NCBI GenBank assembly: GCA_030685235.1
Contig: MU839087.1
Location: 496,001 to 560,000, forward strand
From: Copromyces sp. CBS 386.78
Taxonomy: Eukaryota; Ascomycota; Sordariomycetes; Sordariales; Sordariaceae
Direction: 5' to 3'
DNA: 64,000 nucleotides
This document shows, piece by piece, positions 10,517 through 22,801 of the stretch. Within the stretch, counting starts at the first letter, position 1, and each line of letters begins with the position of its first letter. Below the pieces are notes generated by a model, which was not told the origin of the DNA, made no database searches, and saw nothing but the letters and a program-made list of their open reading frames with translations. Both the position numbers and the translations under genes were made by a program.

Positions 10517-11173
10517 ATGGCAGAATCTTCGCCAGAGATATTACTTCCCGAAATCGCCTGCACCTGCCCCCAGGCCTCCGAGTGTCCCCTCCGGTGCTAC
10601 GCCCTTCTTCCCGACATTCGGCTTTACTCTTCAGATTCCTCCCAGAACTCCCGCCTCCTTTTCAAACAGCACATCCGTACAACCTTCGACCATCTACACT
10701 CCCTCTTCCAGTCCTTTATCTCTTCTACTTCTTCTGCCTCTCCCAGCACAAATCCAGACCGAGATGCTGCTCATTATCTCCGTCTCAGTTCATATTTGAA
10801 AAAGCGGAACTCATCAACAGAAGATAGTAGTACCTGTATCACCTCCCCTGATGATATCCCAACCCTTGTGCTGCAAACCTTCCAAACCCTCGTCGACCGC
10901 TCCCGGAACAGGAACCAACGATTGAATACACATTTAGCCGAACCGGCCGAAGATGACAAGCCCGTACCAATAACAGTGTTCGACTTGAGGGTCAGGGTTC
11001 TCTTTAACACACTAATAACTGATTACGAGTTCTTCCTAATAGATCTGGTCCCTTACTACAGAGAGGACTGGGCGGAGGGGAGAGGTAGGTGTCTGATGGC
11101 GGAGTTTGTGGGGGAGATCACGAGGACGGAGAAGAAATTGGAGAGGTGGATGGGGAGTGTAGAGCTTGTTTGA
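10517..11173 (+). CDS. uncharacterised fungal protein (218 aa)
   Basis: Intronless frame from MAESSPEILLPEIACTCPQ to a TGA at 11173. It starts with a Cys-containing segment (CTCPQASECPLRCYAL), then helical and Ser-rich parts. It ends in a conserved-looking block (RVRVLFNTLITDYEFFLIDL, then AEFVGEITRTEKKLERW). The frame is open upstream to 10220, and the extension has a basic, Ser-rich stretch (RLRFALRTKRSLLLSALRS) that might be a targeting leader, so the true start could be earlier. No known domain recognised. The composition matches neighbouring real genes. Confidence 0.6.
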   Translation: MAESSPEILLPEIACTCPQASECPLRCYALLPDIRLYSSDSSQNSRLLFKQHIRTTFDHLHSLFQSFISSTSSASPSTNPDRDAAHYLRLSSYLKKRNSSTEDSSTCITSPDDIPTLVLQTFQTLVDRSRNRNQRLNTHLAEPAEDDKPVPITVFDLRVRVLFNTLITDYEFFLIDLVPYYREDWAEGRGRCLMAEFVGEITRTEKKLERWMGSVELV

Positions 11174-11999
11174 AGAATTGTAGGTGGTGAGGATACTGAC
11201 TCCTGCTCTGGGTAAATTCAAGCCAGGGAGGATGGAGGCTACGGTATCATCACAAGTTCACGACAAACGGCAGTGGTTCAACATTGCACTTTAATCAACG
11301 AATTCAAGAGATAGAACGCATTATAGAGAGAGAAATTGGATTTGAAGACGAATAACTCCACTACTAGTGACCCTCTCTCAACTCCAGCCCATGCGCTCCC
11401 TTTCCATTTTGTCTATGACGAGTCCAATCTCCATATCCTTTTCCGTTCTAATCCAGAATGACCTTCCCAACGCCAACCCTTTATCAGTTATCCCAAGTCT
11501 TGCAACCACCGCCGTCTTTGACAAAATCAAAAGTAGGTACCTTGGGAAAACTAAAGACATACGAAACCGTTATCCAGATTCGAGTGCGAGAAAGACAACA
11601 AAAGAAATGTTCATGCAACTTGTAGACGTACAGGTATAGCTCCCATCCTCTAGTCCAGTCGCTTGCAAGATAGTACCAACCAGCCCTGTCAGGCAAGAAG
11701 ATGTCTTCGTCCCGCTCTTCTAAATGTTTTGCTGCTGCTGATAGGGGGGACTGGCCATAGCCCATATGTGGCGGGTTATTGGGTGGTGCCGGTCCCCACG
11801 GCCGTCCCCACGGCGGCGTGGAGGCGGGCCATAGTTTAAGCCATTTTGATGGCTTTGATGTTGAGTTCGGGAGCTGCACGAAGGAGCTGCCTGGAAAAGG
11901 CAGTGGTGTTGTGGTTGGAGATCAGAAAAAAGGCCGAACGATAGGAAGGCAGGGTGAAGTTGACGCTGCCACAACCGAGCAAGACCAAAGGGAGTTGAG
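11174..11999. other. intergenic
   Basis: Only short, mutually overlapping frames on both strands. A minus-strand frame at 11484-11879 contains a Trp/Tyr-rich stretch but no start or splice context I can support. Confidence 0.3.
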
Positions 12000-13599
12000 T
12001 TAGAGGTGCTCAATGTGCCTACGTCCGATTGGAAGCCAGAATGAATAGAGAGCTTGAGAACCATATGGGAACATATCGATGAAGCATAACCAGTCGAACT
12101 CGTCGGGGCCTATATTATACGCCTTGGGTATGACCCGGATGCTCATGCGGAAGTCCAGCTCCAGGGTGGGAGTGGACAGAGCGAGCGAAGCGGCGACATC
12201 GTCATCGTCGAAATGGTGGAGAAGGTGGTTGGCCGGGATCCTGTCCTTCATGGTGGCTTGGTAGCCAGGGTCCGGTTGAGTTTGGACGTTCCAACCTGAT
12301 ACACCTTTGTGTTCGGCATGTGCAAGAACACGGGTAACAGGCTACCCTTCGGGCTTGGAGCCAAAGGTTGCTTCAGGTTGCGGCCGGCGAGGTATTGCTC
12401 GAAAGCCACGCCCACGGCATGGCCATACGGCATCTTGGCCTAGTTGGGGTACTGGAGCAAATGCTCGCGCTGGCGGGACGTGTTCTTCGCACGCATTCGT
12501 CCCAGTGCCTCGGCTTGTGGACCAGATGCGGTTTGTTGTCGGACGACTCGCTTCCTGAGCCTCGAATAATGTTGCCTGAAGTATCACCTTGTTAGTTTGG
12601 AGTTTGCGCTGCCATGAGAATAAAGTGTGTACTCACCGACTTCAAGGTTGCTGGAAAACTTGAGCGTGGCACTGCCGATGGAAGGCTGGTGCAACTCCTT
12701 CAGCTCGTCGATGGTATAGCGGCGAGAAGGCAGCGGTAGGGAGATCTATAGCCATTGTGTTGTGTGGCTGGATGCTCCTGATTGATACCTTAGAGAGTTA
12801 CTGGCAAAATGGATGTTCAACTCGTTAACGATCTATTTCCAGGTTTGATGTTGGTGCTGGCCTGCCGGCCGGCTCTGATCATGTTCTCATTTGGGACAAC
12901 ATCAGCGAGTGCATTTTGGAACTTCTGCGATGTTCTTGGAGTGACGGTCTGAGCTGATGTTTACCATGGGCGGCGGGAGAGCTCGAAGCGAAATCGTGCT
13001 TCCATATATTGATGGCCCAGTGGTCTCCGTTACCTCCTCGTAGGAGAGCGGTGCTTCAGGTTGCAGAACCATTGCTGCTACATTCGTAGCAGACGGTACT
13101 TGTGGCGGTGTTGTAGTAGGTAGTAACTTTTGGAGGCGAGGCCGAGGGCTGGTACGACTGGTCGGAGTCACCCAAGACGGGCGTAGCAAAGTGACCTCGT
13201 GCTCATAATACGACTCTTGGGAGCGCAATCGTACAATGAGTCGGATGACGGGTAGAGTGTATTCATAGATAGGGATGTCTTGTTGAGACTTGGCCGGACT
13301 GGCGAAACATTTTTACCGCCAAAGAGAATATAAAAAAGGAATGAAGTAAAAAGATGGTGATAAGCCGTGCATGGAGACATGGTACTGGGGGCCCCTGGTA
13401 AACGTTGAAGGCGTATAAGTCCAAGATCAGGAAAGGGTGATGGAGTGTCTGCCGGCGTGGGAGGCGGCTCAGAATGAATGATCTGATCCCAGCCAAGGGC
13501 AAGATCGTCGACCTTGACATCAGTGACCTGCACCCACTTATCCCAGTCGGTACCGCCACTGCTGAGGTTGATTTTATCGAGCCTAGATGGATGGATCAA
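12000..13599 (-). other. possible multi-exon gene or decayed gene, unresolved
   Basis: Several minus-strand frames look coding but cannot be joined with certainty. Moving down from 13599 there is a segment with DWDKWVQVTDVKVDDLALGWD, then a frame with PLSYEEVTETTGPSIYGST (about 13060-12980). Next comes an exon bounded by CTATAG (about 12753) and GTGAGT (about 12646), with PSRRYTIDELKELHQPSIGS. Last is a frame ending at 12000-12002 with HHFDDDDVAASLALSTP and DEFDWLCFIDMFPYGSQ. Reading frames change between segments at places without good splice sites. It is therefore either a gene with many introns or a pseudogene. I recognise no domain. Confidence 0.35.
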
Positions 13600-13626
13600 A
13601 CAATAGACCGGCTCTAGCTCCAGCTT

Positions 13627-15089
13627 CTAGGACCTGAGCGAGTCAAATGAGTCCGCGTCCCTTCTGCGTTTGGCCTTGGGCCATGACCACATCTTGAAGA
13701 ACGACCTTTCTCGCCACCGCTTCTTCTTCTCGCCGCTGGGCTCTGGCTGGTCTTGCCTGTGTAGAGGTGCCCCTTCACTCTCGGCAACGAGTTTGCTTAA
13801 CCTATAGGTAGAGGCATATAGCGGTATCGTGGGAGAGGTGAGTCGCTCGAGTGACTGCCGTGAAATAGGTATGCTCATGACGCTTTCCTGCGACATGTTC
13901 CTCTGTTTTGGGAACAAGGACTTTTGACGAGAGTGTGTCTCGTTAACCGCTATGACTTCGGAGTAAGTAACAGGGCTTGCAATTCTCGTTACTCTGTCGT
14001 AGTCCACGAAGCCCGCACCACCAGCGGGCAATGACTGGCCAGCACCAAGGCTGGAGGAGAGCGGAAGACTGCGCTTCTGGCTCTTTGAAGTAGTCAAGGT
14101 GTCGTAACCGCTGCGGCTTTTGGAATTACAAACGGCCCCGGTGTTGATAGTGGTTGACGACCCAACCCCAAAGGAGGCCCTCGAGCCCATGTAGTCGGAG
14201 TATCTGTGGCGGGGTACAGGTAGCAAACCCGTGGTGTGGGCGACACTCTTTTTGGGTGGTGTGTGGTTGTTGCTTCGGGTCAAGCCGCAGCCAACTCTGC
14301 GGAAAGAAATATCGTCTTGGTTTACTCCAAGGTATTGAAGAGGTCTTGTGGAGTTGATGGCAGGCATTTCGTTTGATGAATGAGGGTTGAGCTGCTGGAT
14401 CATAGCAGTAACCGTAACGTCTTCCTCCTCACTGCTAGCGTCTACCTCGCGAGTGTTGGTGTCGGCGAGAAGTGGTGTCTTGTCGTTGACCATAATGGAT
14501 GCTAGAGATGTGAGAAACGTGTGAGTGCCCAATACTTCCTGGAATCGATGCTGCCAATATTCGTAGGAGATAAGGAAGACTTACGCATTTGCTCGATACT
14601 TGCCAATTGTGGTTGTGCTTTTAAGGTAGACGGGGTTATTACCTTCACCTTACGTCGGGCTTGGACACCCTGACTGACCGGGCGAGATGGAGAGCGGCCC
14701 TGGCGATAGTTGTCGAGATACGAAATAGGAGGTCCCCACATGTTCGTAGAAGCGTTACTTGCGCGTGATGCGGGACGTGACGGCTCGTCGAGGACGTCGC
14801 CTTCAGGCTGCCCCTCGATCTCTTTGACTTCTTCGGCGACTCTGCCCCTGGGAAAGGGAGAAGGGCGTCGGTATCGAAGCGAGCCGCGAACCTGACCTGT
14901 AGGCCTGCTTCCATGTCCTGAGTGGGACGGGAGAAGTATTTTCGTGAGCGTGTGTAATTGAGGGGCAAACTTGACCTTTCGGCGCTTCACTGATGAGCGC
15001 TGCTGCTGGCGAATTTCATGCACAGTGGGTGCTCTTCCTTGGGGACCGCTGAAGTCCAGCTGCCAACTGGGAAGTAGAAAAGCAGCCAT
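13627..15089 (-). CDS. uncharacterised low-complexity protein (459 aa)
   Basis: Two exons, 15089-14585 and 14501-13627, joined by an 83-nt intron (GTAAGT..CTCTAG) that restores the frame as EQM-PSIMV. The protein is mostly disordered and Ser/Arg-rich. The first exon has two basic stretches (SSVKRRKVKF, then VQARRKVKVITP). The C-terminus is strongly basic (EKKKRWRERSFFKMWSWPKA, then KRRRDADSFDS), which suggests nuclear or membrane-surface location. No catalytic domain seen. The frame is open to 15299, but MAAFLLPSW at 15089 is the better start. The 3' end abuts the unresolved minus-strand locus upstream (13599). Confidence 0.7.
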
Positions 15090-16817
15090 TATAGAAGAGA
15101 GAGGGGTAAAGTAAGTGAAGGTTTCAAAGGGTTTGGCGACTGACGATGTTCTCTCGACTTGAAGTGCTGAATAGTTGATGAACTTGGCGAGGAAAGAGAA
15201 AAGAGAGAAACGTGGGAATGAAGATGGGTGGGAAGATTTTATTACCTGGCGGATCGAAAACAAAACCACGGTTGCCTCGTGGTGGGAGGTGAAAAACAAG
15301 TGATTTCAGTAGGAAATGTAGGGCGAAGGACGGGAGTAAAATAAAAAAATGGACCCATGTCCGACGCGTGCAGACCGGAGGTCGACGGCGTGCCTGCGTA
15401 TACCTTTGACTTCAGATGCTCGAATAACGCCACACTCTAGACTAGAGCAGCTGTAGATGTAGCTGCCTGTAAGTTTAGCTCCGGAGGGGGACAATGTTCA
15501 AGGTATGAGCCACTTCAACTTGGGCACTGGCATAAGTTGGCGCCGTCTCGTCTTCCTTGCTTTTCATCTGGTGTCAAGAAATATGGACAGTTTGCTGAGC
15601 TTCCTCGGGAACGTGTTCATCCGGCCGGCTGCCCGGGAGGTTGCACTGCTCGACGTTGAACCTGATGCCCAAGTACCTAGGTGTAGACGCACGTCGGTGA
15701 TAAAGTCCGTGGCCTTGGAGTTGGCTGCTTGCAGGTCGTCTGCGTGATGCAGAGCCTCAGTCTGCAACAATCTGTCCAGTTTGCGCTGCACGTTTGCACT
15801 TTTTTTTTTTTTTTTCCTGAAATCATTTTTGTTTTCGGCCTGGACACGATGTGCCACTCCTTGTAATGTACCAGGTAGGTAGCCAGGTGAGGCGTGCCTT
15901 CCACTTCAAATCCCAAGGTCAGCGCTGAGATCCTGATAAGACGAGTCTGGAATGGAAGTTGCAGCCTGCCGAAGCTTTCGGTTCAGTTTGCACACACAGA
16001 AATGGGTTTCCAAGATGCCTCTCTCTACTTACCTTACCATACATACACTCTCCTCTCTGGTTATGGAGATACGTCACTCCACAGTCTCGCCTGTTTATGT
16101 GTACCTATGTCATGCCCATGTGTCTTTCTTCCAGTCCAGTCATGTATTACCAAACTGTCGGGTTTTTGAACCCTAGTGAAAAGAAAACGATGCTTGAATG
16201 TTAAGATTCCACTTGATCGACCATCGAACTCGCCCATGTCTGTTACATGGTCGAGACAAGTCAACTTGAAGATCAGCCCACCCCCATAACATGTTACTGC
16301 AAGGCACTCGCAGATCATCCGCGTAGTGTAATTTCATGTTGTGGATCAAGGGTGAAGAAGTCCATTGGGACAAGGTGAGGGCATTTGAAACCCGTCGAAC
16401 TACATAATGAGGTTGAAGAAGCAGGAACTCGATGATTCCAGAGGCAAGATGTCAAGTGGGGGCAATATGGAATGACGATACGACGGGAGATGGGCAAGGT
16501 ACTTACCCCAAACCTCCATATTAGGAAGGATCCAGGATGATATTTGATGGCCAGCGGCTTCCCGTCAAGAGCGGAATTGGAGTTGGTTCAACGGCCCGTG
16601 GGGGTACTGGAAGCCGCTATGCCGAACGGCCAATGTATGTGGGGCAACTTGGAGAGTGCGGAGGAACTGAGCGGGGCGGGCGGCTTGCGTCGGACTTGAC
16701 CCCAAGGAGTTGGTGATCACTTCGACTTTATAATTCGAAGCTTACCAAGACTTCATCAGGTTCACCAAATAGGATAACCAGATTTGACACTTTTGCTGCA
16801 TCACCAAATTCACGACC
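15090..16817. other. intergenic, shared upstream region
   Basis: Upstream of two divergent genes (minus-strand 15089 and FAH at 16818). A T tract lies at about 15800-15816. No gene supported; the short frames have no conserved features. Confidence 0.4.
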
Positions 16818-18172
16818 ATGGCGCGTTCGTGGCTTGATATCGACCCCTCCAGCGACTTTTCGCTGGCCAACATTCCCTTTGGCATCATCAGCACTCCCGA
16901 CGACCCTGCTCGCCATGTCGGCATAGCCATTGGCACCTACGTTCTCGACCTCAAAGTGTTGGCTGACCAGATCGGCGCACACCACCTACTGCCATATGGG
17001 TTGGGATCCAATCCAGCAGTCTTTGCAGAGCATACACTCAATGTCTTTGCGGAGCTGGGGAGATCGGTCCATCGTTATGTCCGAGAAAGAATCCAGGATC
17101 TTCTAGCAGAAAACACAACCTGCCCGGACCTCCTAAAGAACAATGCCGAGCTCCGAGAAAAGGCACTCTGGCCTCAACGACGAGTCAAAATGTTCCTTCC
17201 GATGGACATTGGCGATTATACCGACTTTTACGCCGGCTACCACCATGCCTACGCCGTAGGTGTCATGTTCCGCGGCCCGGCAAACGCCTTGCAACCAAAC
17301 TACACCCACTTGCCCGTTGGCTATCACGGAAGAGCCTCCAGCATCGTCGTTTCAGGCACACCAGTGCGCCGCCCCGTCGGCCAGATCCTCCTGGACCCCA
17401 AAGCAGAGCCCAAGCAGCCAACCGTGGCACCCAGTCGGAAGCTAGACATCGAGCTTGAGCTGGGCTGCTTCATCACCAAGTCAAACCCCCTGGGCCAGCC
17501 AGTCAGCATTGGCGAGGCAGAGCAGCACGTGTTTGGTTACGTTCTCTTGAACGACTGGAGCGCGAGAGACATCCAAACGTGGGAATACGTCCCGCTGGGC
17601 CCGTTCAATGGCAAGAACTTTGCCACGACAATCAGCCCCTGGGTTGTGCTTGCAGATGCGCTGGAACCGTTCAAGGCCAAGGGAATCGAGAACCCGACGC
17701 CGGTGCAGGAATATCTAAAAGAGAAGAGGGGGGAAACCGTGTATGATATCCAACTGGAGGTGGACCTGACAAGTAAGTCCAGTCGCATCGGCTCTTGGAG
17801 ATAACACAGGTCGCTAACCATCGAATCCCCGTTTCAGCTCCGGAAGGCAACACCACCACCATCACGAAGACCAGCGGAAAGAACCTCATGTGGTCATTTC
17901 CTCAAATGATTGCCCATCATACGCTGGGAGGATGTCCGTTGCGAGAGGGCGACCTTTTAGGATCAGGAACCATCAGTGGGCCAGTACCAGAACAGAGCGG
18001 TAGTCTGCTTGAATTGAGCGAGGGCGGTACACGGGAGATCCAGCTTAGTGGCGGTAGTGAAACTCGCACGTTCCTCAAGGACGGAGATACCGTCACCTTC
18101 CGTGGTTTCTGTGTCGGGAAAGAGGGCGAAAGAGTCGGGTTTGGCGAGTGTACCGGACGGGTGCAAGGCTAG
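16818..18172 (+). CDS. FAH: fumarylacetoacetase
   Basis: Last enzyme of phenylalanine/tyrosine breakdown; hydrolyses 4-fumarylacetoacetate to fumarate and acetoacetate. Exons 16818-17772 and 17838-18172 (GTAAGT..TTTCAG) give 429 aa, the usual length. The N-terminal SH3-like domain is followed by the catalytic barrel. DYTDFYAGYHHA (about residues 133-144) carries the metal-binding Asp and catalytic His. ELELGCFI supplies the metal Glu pair. LLNDWSARDIQTWEYVPLGP gives the metal Asp and substrate loop, and NGKNFATTISPW is the conserved Lys-Asn segment. Start ATG is in a good ACCATGG context. The usual partners (homogentisate dioxygenase, maleylacetoacetate isomerase) are not in the window. The Harbinger-like element lies 428 bp past the stop. 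Confidence 0.96.
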
Positions 18173-18597
18173 ATGTTGCAGAAAGGATTTGACGTGGATG
18201 ATGCTAAAATGCATATGTGGCGGTAGATAACCGGAGCTAGACTGTGTTAGACAAGATATCCCCTAGCTCAACAAATAGCCGCATCACCGCTTGCCTTCTT
18301 TCACTATCGGGAAGACCAGATGCCAAATTAGTAATGCTCATAAAATGATTCACATGGTCCAGAATGTGTCGATTGTGTCTTGTTTCATTACCTTGTTTCT
18401 AGCCCCTCACCCGTCTCGGATACTAACAAGAAGAGGGCTAGAGCCGGGGACCTCGACGACCATGCGGAGATATTTGGAGAATCATGTCCCCACCTGTTCC
18501 CCGCTAGCCCACAGTTTTCCATAGCTTAGGTTTATCACGTGAGAGCACTTTAATTGTTAGGTAATCCTGTACCTCGACGGGGAGTCCCGCTTACAGG
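18173..18597. other. FAH 3' flank
   Basis: No gene seen between the FAH stop and the transposon's TTA duplication. Confidence 0.4.
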
Positions 18598-18600
18598 TTA

Positions 18601-21600
18601 GGGCGTGTTCGTTTCACCAGTAAATGCCTCCAGTAAACTTTTCTGGCCAGATTTACTAGGTCGTGTTCGAAGCCGCCAGTAAATAATTTGCCAGTAAATC
18701 GCTGCAAAATCTGTGCTAGTAAATCCCTTGATCTACATCCCCCATCTAGCCAATTAGATCTACGCAAATCGCTAGAAATACTGAAATTCATTTCCCCTCC
18801 TCAAAAATCGTAGAAAAGGCCATTAATAAATATTATAACCTACTTTTCAACACTACGTGACAACCCTCAATACAACCGCACTCTATTACTAAAATACCGT
18901 ATTCTATTACTAAAACTATGGCGATGCCCTTACGTACGCTGGAAGTTCGCTACTATCGTCGATTAGTAAAATATAAAATCCTAATTACGGTTACAGTACT
19001 TCTAATAAGCCTTCTTATTCTATAGAAACCGCCAATCCCTATAAATTTATGTGGTTAGCGAGAGTTTTATACGACGAAGGAGTTCCTTGCTAGTTATTAT
19101 AGCCGGTTTAAAAACGTATTACGTATAAGCCTTCGTACGTTTTATACCCTATCCGAATAGTTTTAGTATTATATTAGGTTACGCTCGTTGAAATAGGTAT
19201 CCGTATACGAGAAATTGGTAATTTTCTTATTTATAACCGTTTAAAGTATTATTTTCTAGTTTGCTTCCTTTTTGTTTGGTTATAGCGTTAATACTATTAA
19301 TAGGTTAAGTAATAGAAGATAGAAAAAATAAGTATAGCTTTTAATTTACTAATATAATAGGGCGTTTTATAAGATCTTCGACGTTTATATTATCCTAAGG
19401 AATTATAAAATAAAATTCCTCCTTACCTAAACCTATAGTACTATAGAGGGTAATTTAAAACTCTTTCCTTACTTTCGTAAGGTATTAGGTACTTTAAATA
19501 GATTATATTTCGAGGTACGATTATAAATAAACGAAATAAAGCTATTTCGAAATCGTAAAGGGATGTATTCGATTAATATATTAATTATATATAATTTTAG
19601 CAGTCGTATTATATATATCCTCCTTAGTTAGGAAGGTTCTATTAATAACGTAAAGGTTCTTAATAGTACTTTTATATAGTAGGGTATATATAGGTTTAAT
19701 ATCTTTTAAAGCTAGTATTACTTTACTAATGTAAGGTATAATTCTAATTACTACCTATTTATCCTATATTGTAGTATTCGATATTATTTATAAGAAACTG
19801 TAAAGGCTAGGCTTCGTCCTATTAATATAGAAGAGTTTTATAACCTTCGTTATAATTAGATTTGTATTTTTATTAAAAAGGTGATTAGTAGGTTAAAAAG
19901 TATATTTTAAATTTACTACTATTTATTAAATTTCGAAGTAAATATATAGGTAAAGATTATTTTTGCGACGGCGGCCGTAATAAATTGGCTTTTCGAATTT
20001 TATAACGTCTTTAATATATATTATAATATTGTGACGAATAAGAAGGTTAAGCTTAGTAATATTATAGTGAGAGAGGTCGCGCTTTTTAGTAGGATCGGGT
20101 ACGTGGATGGCGGGGGTGACGGTAGCGGGGAGATAGCGGCGATATAGAATAATTTTAATAGCGCTAAGTTAAATAGTAATGTAAAGGGATATATGGTAAA
20201 GTATTGTAATTATATTACTAGAAGGATGTAAGTTAATTATTATGACGAATTTAGAAAGAGAGGAGAAATGTAGAGGGTTGAATTTAGTTAGGGAAATTTA
20301 ATTATATAGGTTATATAGAGGGGAGGGGAGAGGGGAATTATTTTATAAAATTAAAAATATTAAATAAATAACTAGAATATATAAAAACGAATATAAATAT
20401 TAGAGTATTTAAAAACGAGTACAAATATTAAAATATATAAAAACGAATATAAATACTAGAAGATTAGTACTTTCTTTCAAAATATTTTAGAAATATTTTA
20501 GATTTTAAATGAATATATTTAATATATTAAATAATACTAGCGCTATTTTAGCATCCCGTAATCCCTATTTATTAAAATTATAATACTATTTTAGGTATTT
20601 ATATTTCCCGTAAATTTAAAGTAATTTTAATATTAATTAAATATATTAATTCGGTTAAATTTAGTAATTAAAATGGTATTCTTTTTATATATATGCGATT
20701 TTTTTTAGTAGTTTGGTTTTAATATTGAAAAAATATATTAGAAAAATAAAATATGAAAATTTAGGGTCGTCCTATATTCCGCTATAGATCCCCCGCTTAT
20801 TTTATAAACTATATTATTAATAGCGCTATAATTTTAGAAGTCTAAATGTAAATTTAGGTTAATAGGAAGGTTAAAATATTACCCTACTTCAAATATAAAA
20901 TTTCCCCTTCTAATAACTATACTATAATTTATCTCGAGCCTCCTCTTTAGCAATTTAAAATAAACTTCTCTTATCTTCTTAAATATTATTACGAACCGGC
21001 GGGCCTTCCTATTAGAATCCTTCTATTTATAAAGTACAAATTTAATTATATTAAGATTAACCTTATCCTCCTACTTCTTATAAAAAATCGCGATCGTTTA
21101 GTCGAACTATACCGTAGGAATAGGAGGAGGGGTGTACGTAGGCTTACGAAAAGTTTCCTTTAATACCTCAATTAATATATATAACCCTTTAATTATAGTC
21201 TCGCTATTCGACTTCTTCTTTTTTTTCTTAGGATCTTCGTTAGAAGTAGCGAATTTCCTTTTATTAGTACTATTATAAATATAGGTAGGGATAGGGAGAT
21301 TGTTATTTAAATTTATATTGTTGCTGTCGTTAGAAAATTCGATAGTAAGTATAAAGACTGGTATCTCTTTCGAAATTAGTAATACGCCTAAGGTCTTTAT
21401 ATACTTCTTAATAATACCCTAATTATTACTCATTAATAAAGGCCTCTTTTATAAGCTTATAGTACGGGAGAGTTTTATTTTTAAATTAAATAACCTTTTT
21501 ATATTTTTATTAAATTTAGTTAATTCCCCTTCGTTCGAATCCCTACCTGGTATAGTATAAATATTAATTTTTATTAGTAAATCCTATACTTCGTTAGATG

Positions 21601-22466
21601 CTATTGTAATACTTATATCCGGATCGAACTTAAATTTAAATTGCGAATAGTTCTTTAAAATTATTTAAATTCGCTACTTATAATAAAATTAGTTAATTTT
21701 ATAACGGATTTAATTATTATTGGGCTTAATATTAAACCGCTCGATTATATCTTTAATGAAATTATTATATACCTAGTTTTTATAATTATTCTAATTGGTT
21801 ACCCTATCGCTAGCGACGTCCTTTAATAGGGTAAATAAGTATATTTCTTATTCGTTATCCTACTGCTAATTGGTAAATACTGTACGGTTCCTTTTAGGAG
21901 TAGCGGCAGCCTTCTTCTTACCTTTGCTTCGTAATTGGCTAAAAGGGGGAGGTTGGTTGGCAGGCTAGTTGGTAATTAATTGGTTATAGGGGAAAGGGGG
22001 GGCATGCTGGCTAGGAGGGATCTGGCTAGGTTGGCTGGGGGGGATTTGGCTAGGTTGGTTGGGTTGGCTAGTTTGTAATAGTAATTGAAATCCTATAGTT
22101 TGAGATTCTTCTTATATTATAGATTGAGTTTGGCTATCACTTATTTTGGGTGTAAAATAGGGCGACGGTTGCTCTTTTAACGACGATAAAAAGAAGGGGT
22201 GATGAGGGCAAGCAATGAAGGTATTACGATAATTATAATATTACGATTTATATATACGTAATAGAGCATAGCGGATTTCCTAGTTTTAGCATTTCCCGGC
22301 GATTCGAACAGGTTTTGTAAATGCCCTTTAGTAAACGCTAAAGTGGGTCCTATTCTGGGCGGGTCTAATTGACGAAATCCATTTACGAGCGGTCTGTGCA
22401 CTGGCACGTAAAAAAGTATTTATTGGAGGGTATTTACTGGCGGTTACTGGTGAAACGAACGTGCCT
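18601..22466. mobile_element. RIP-degraded PIF/Harbinger-like DNA transposon
   Basis: The ends are inverted repeats sharing GTTCGTTTCACCAGTAA (left from 18607; right, reverse complement, up to 22460). The outermost bases are GGGCGT on the left and AGGCAC on the right. The trinucleotide TTA flanks both sides (18598-18600, 22467-22469), the target duplication typical of PIF/Harbinger. The left end also carries several CCAGTAAAT subterminal copies (18617, 18676, 18691 and variants). Between about 18840 and 22130 the sequence is extremely AT-rich, poor in CpA and TpG, and without ORFs: the signature of repeat-induced point mutation. The right 350 bp is less mutated and keeps a short minus-strand frame (22177-22407) that may be a transposase start. 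Superfamily inferred from ends and TTA only. Confidence 0.75.
22177..22407 (-). pseudogene. possible surviving N-terminus of a transposon protein
   Basis: A 76-codon frame starting MPVHRPLVNGFRQL, the only sizeable frame inside the element. It lies in the less mutated right end and runs into AT-rich sequence where it stops. Origin as a transposase or accessory ORF is inferred from position. Confidence 0.35.
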
Positions 22467-22469
22467 TTA

Positions 22470-22801
22470 CAGTAAATAGAGACCTGCAACATTTCATTTA
22501 CAGCACTGGCCGCCGAATCGGCGCATTCAATTGTCTCGCTTGACTTTTCGCAGTTCCCGTCCTTCCATTATCACCACGCAATCATTACCAGGGGGGCGGG
22601 CAGGCGAACCGCAGATTCGAGACCCAAATCCGAATTTGTCCTGACAGAGACTAAAGAGCCCGGGGATAAGGGAGGGGCTAAAGTGGAAGCACCCGCTGCA
22701 ACTAGAAAACTGCAGTGGCCTGGAACCGAGAAGCTAGAGGCGTCGGCAATGAAGACAAGTGCCTGGAGTTTGAAAGAAGTCCATCCACACACTGACCGAA
22801 A
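22470..22801. other. residual promoter of the zinc-cluster gene
   Basis: The 332 bp between the transposon and the transcription factor ATG. No gene is present. Normal base composition returns at once. Confidence 0.4.

Noticed and set aside
11484..11879. 131-codon minus-strand frame with Trp/Tyr-rich stretch
   Set aside because: No good start or splice sites and it cannot be linked to the locus above with confidence.
18600..22466. CRISPR-like or satellite array in the AT-rich block
   Set aside because: No regular repeat-spacer structure; base composition and dinucleotide bias are explained by RIP of a transposon, and the genome is eukaryotic.
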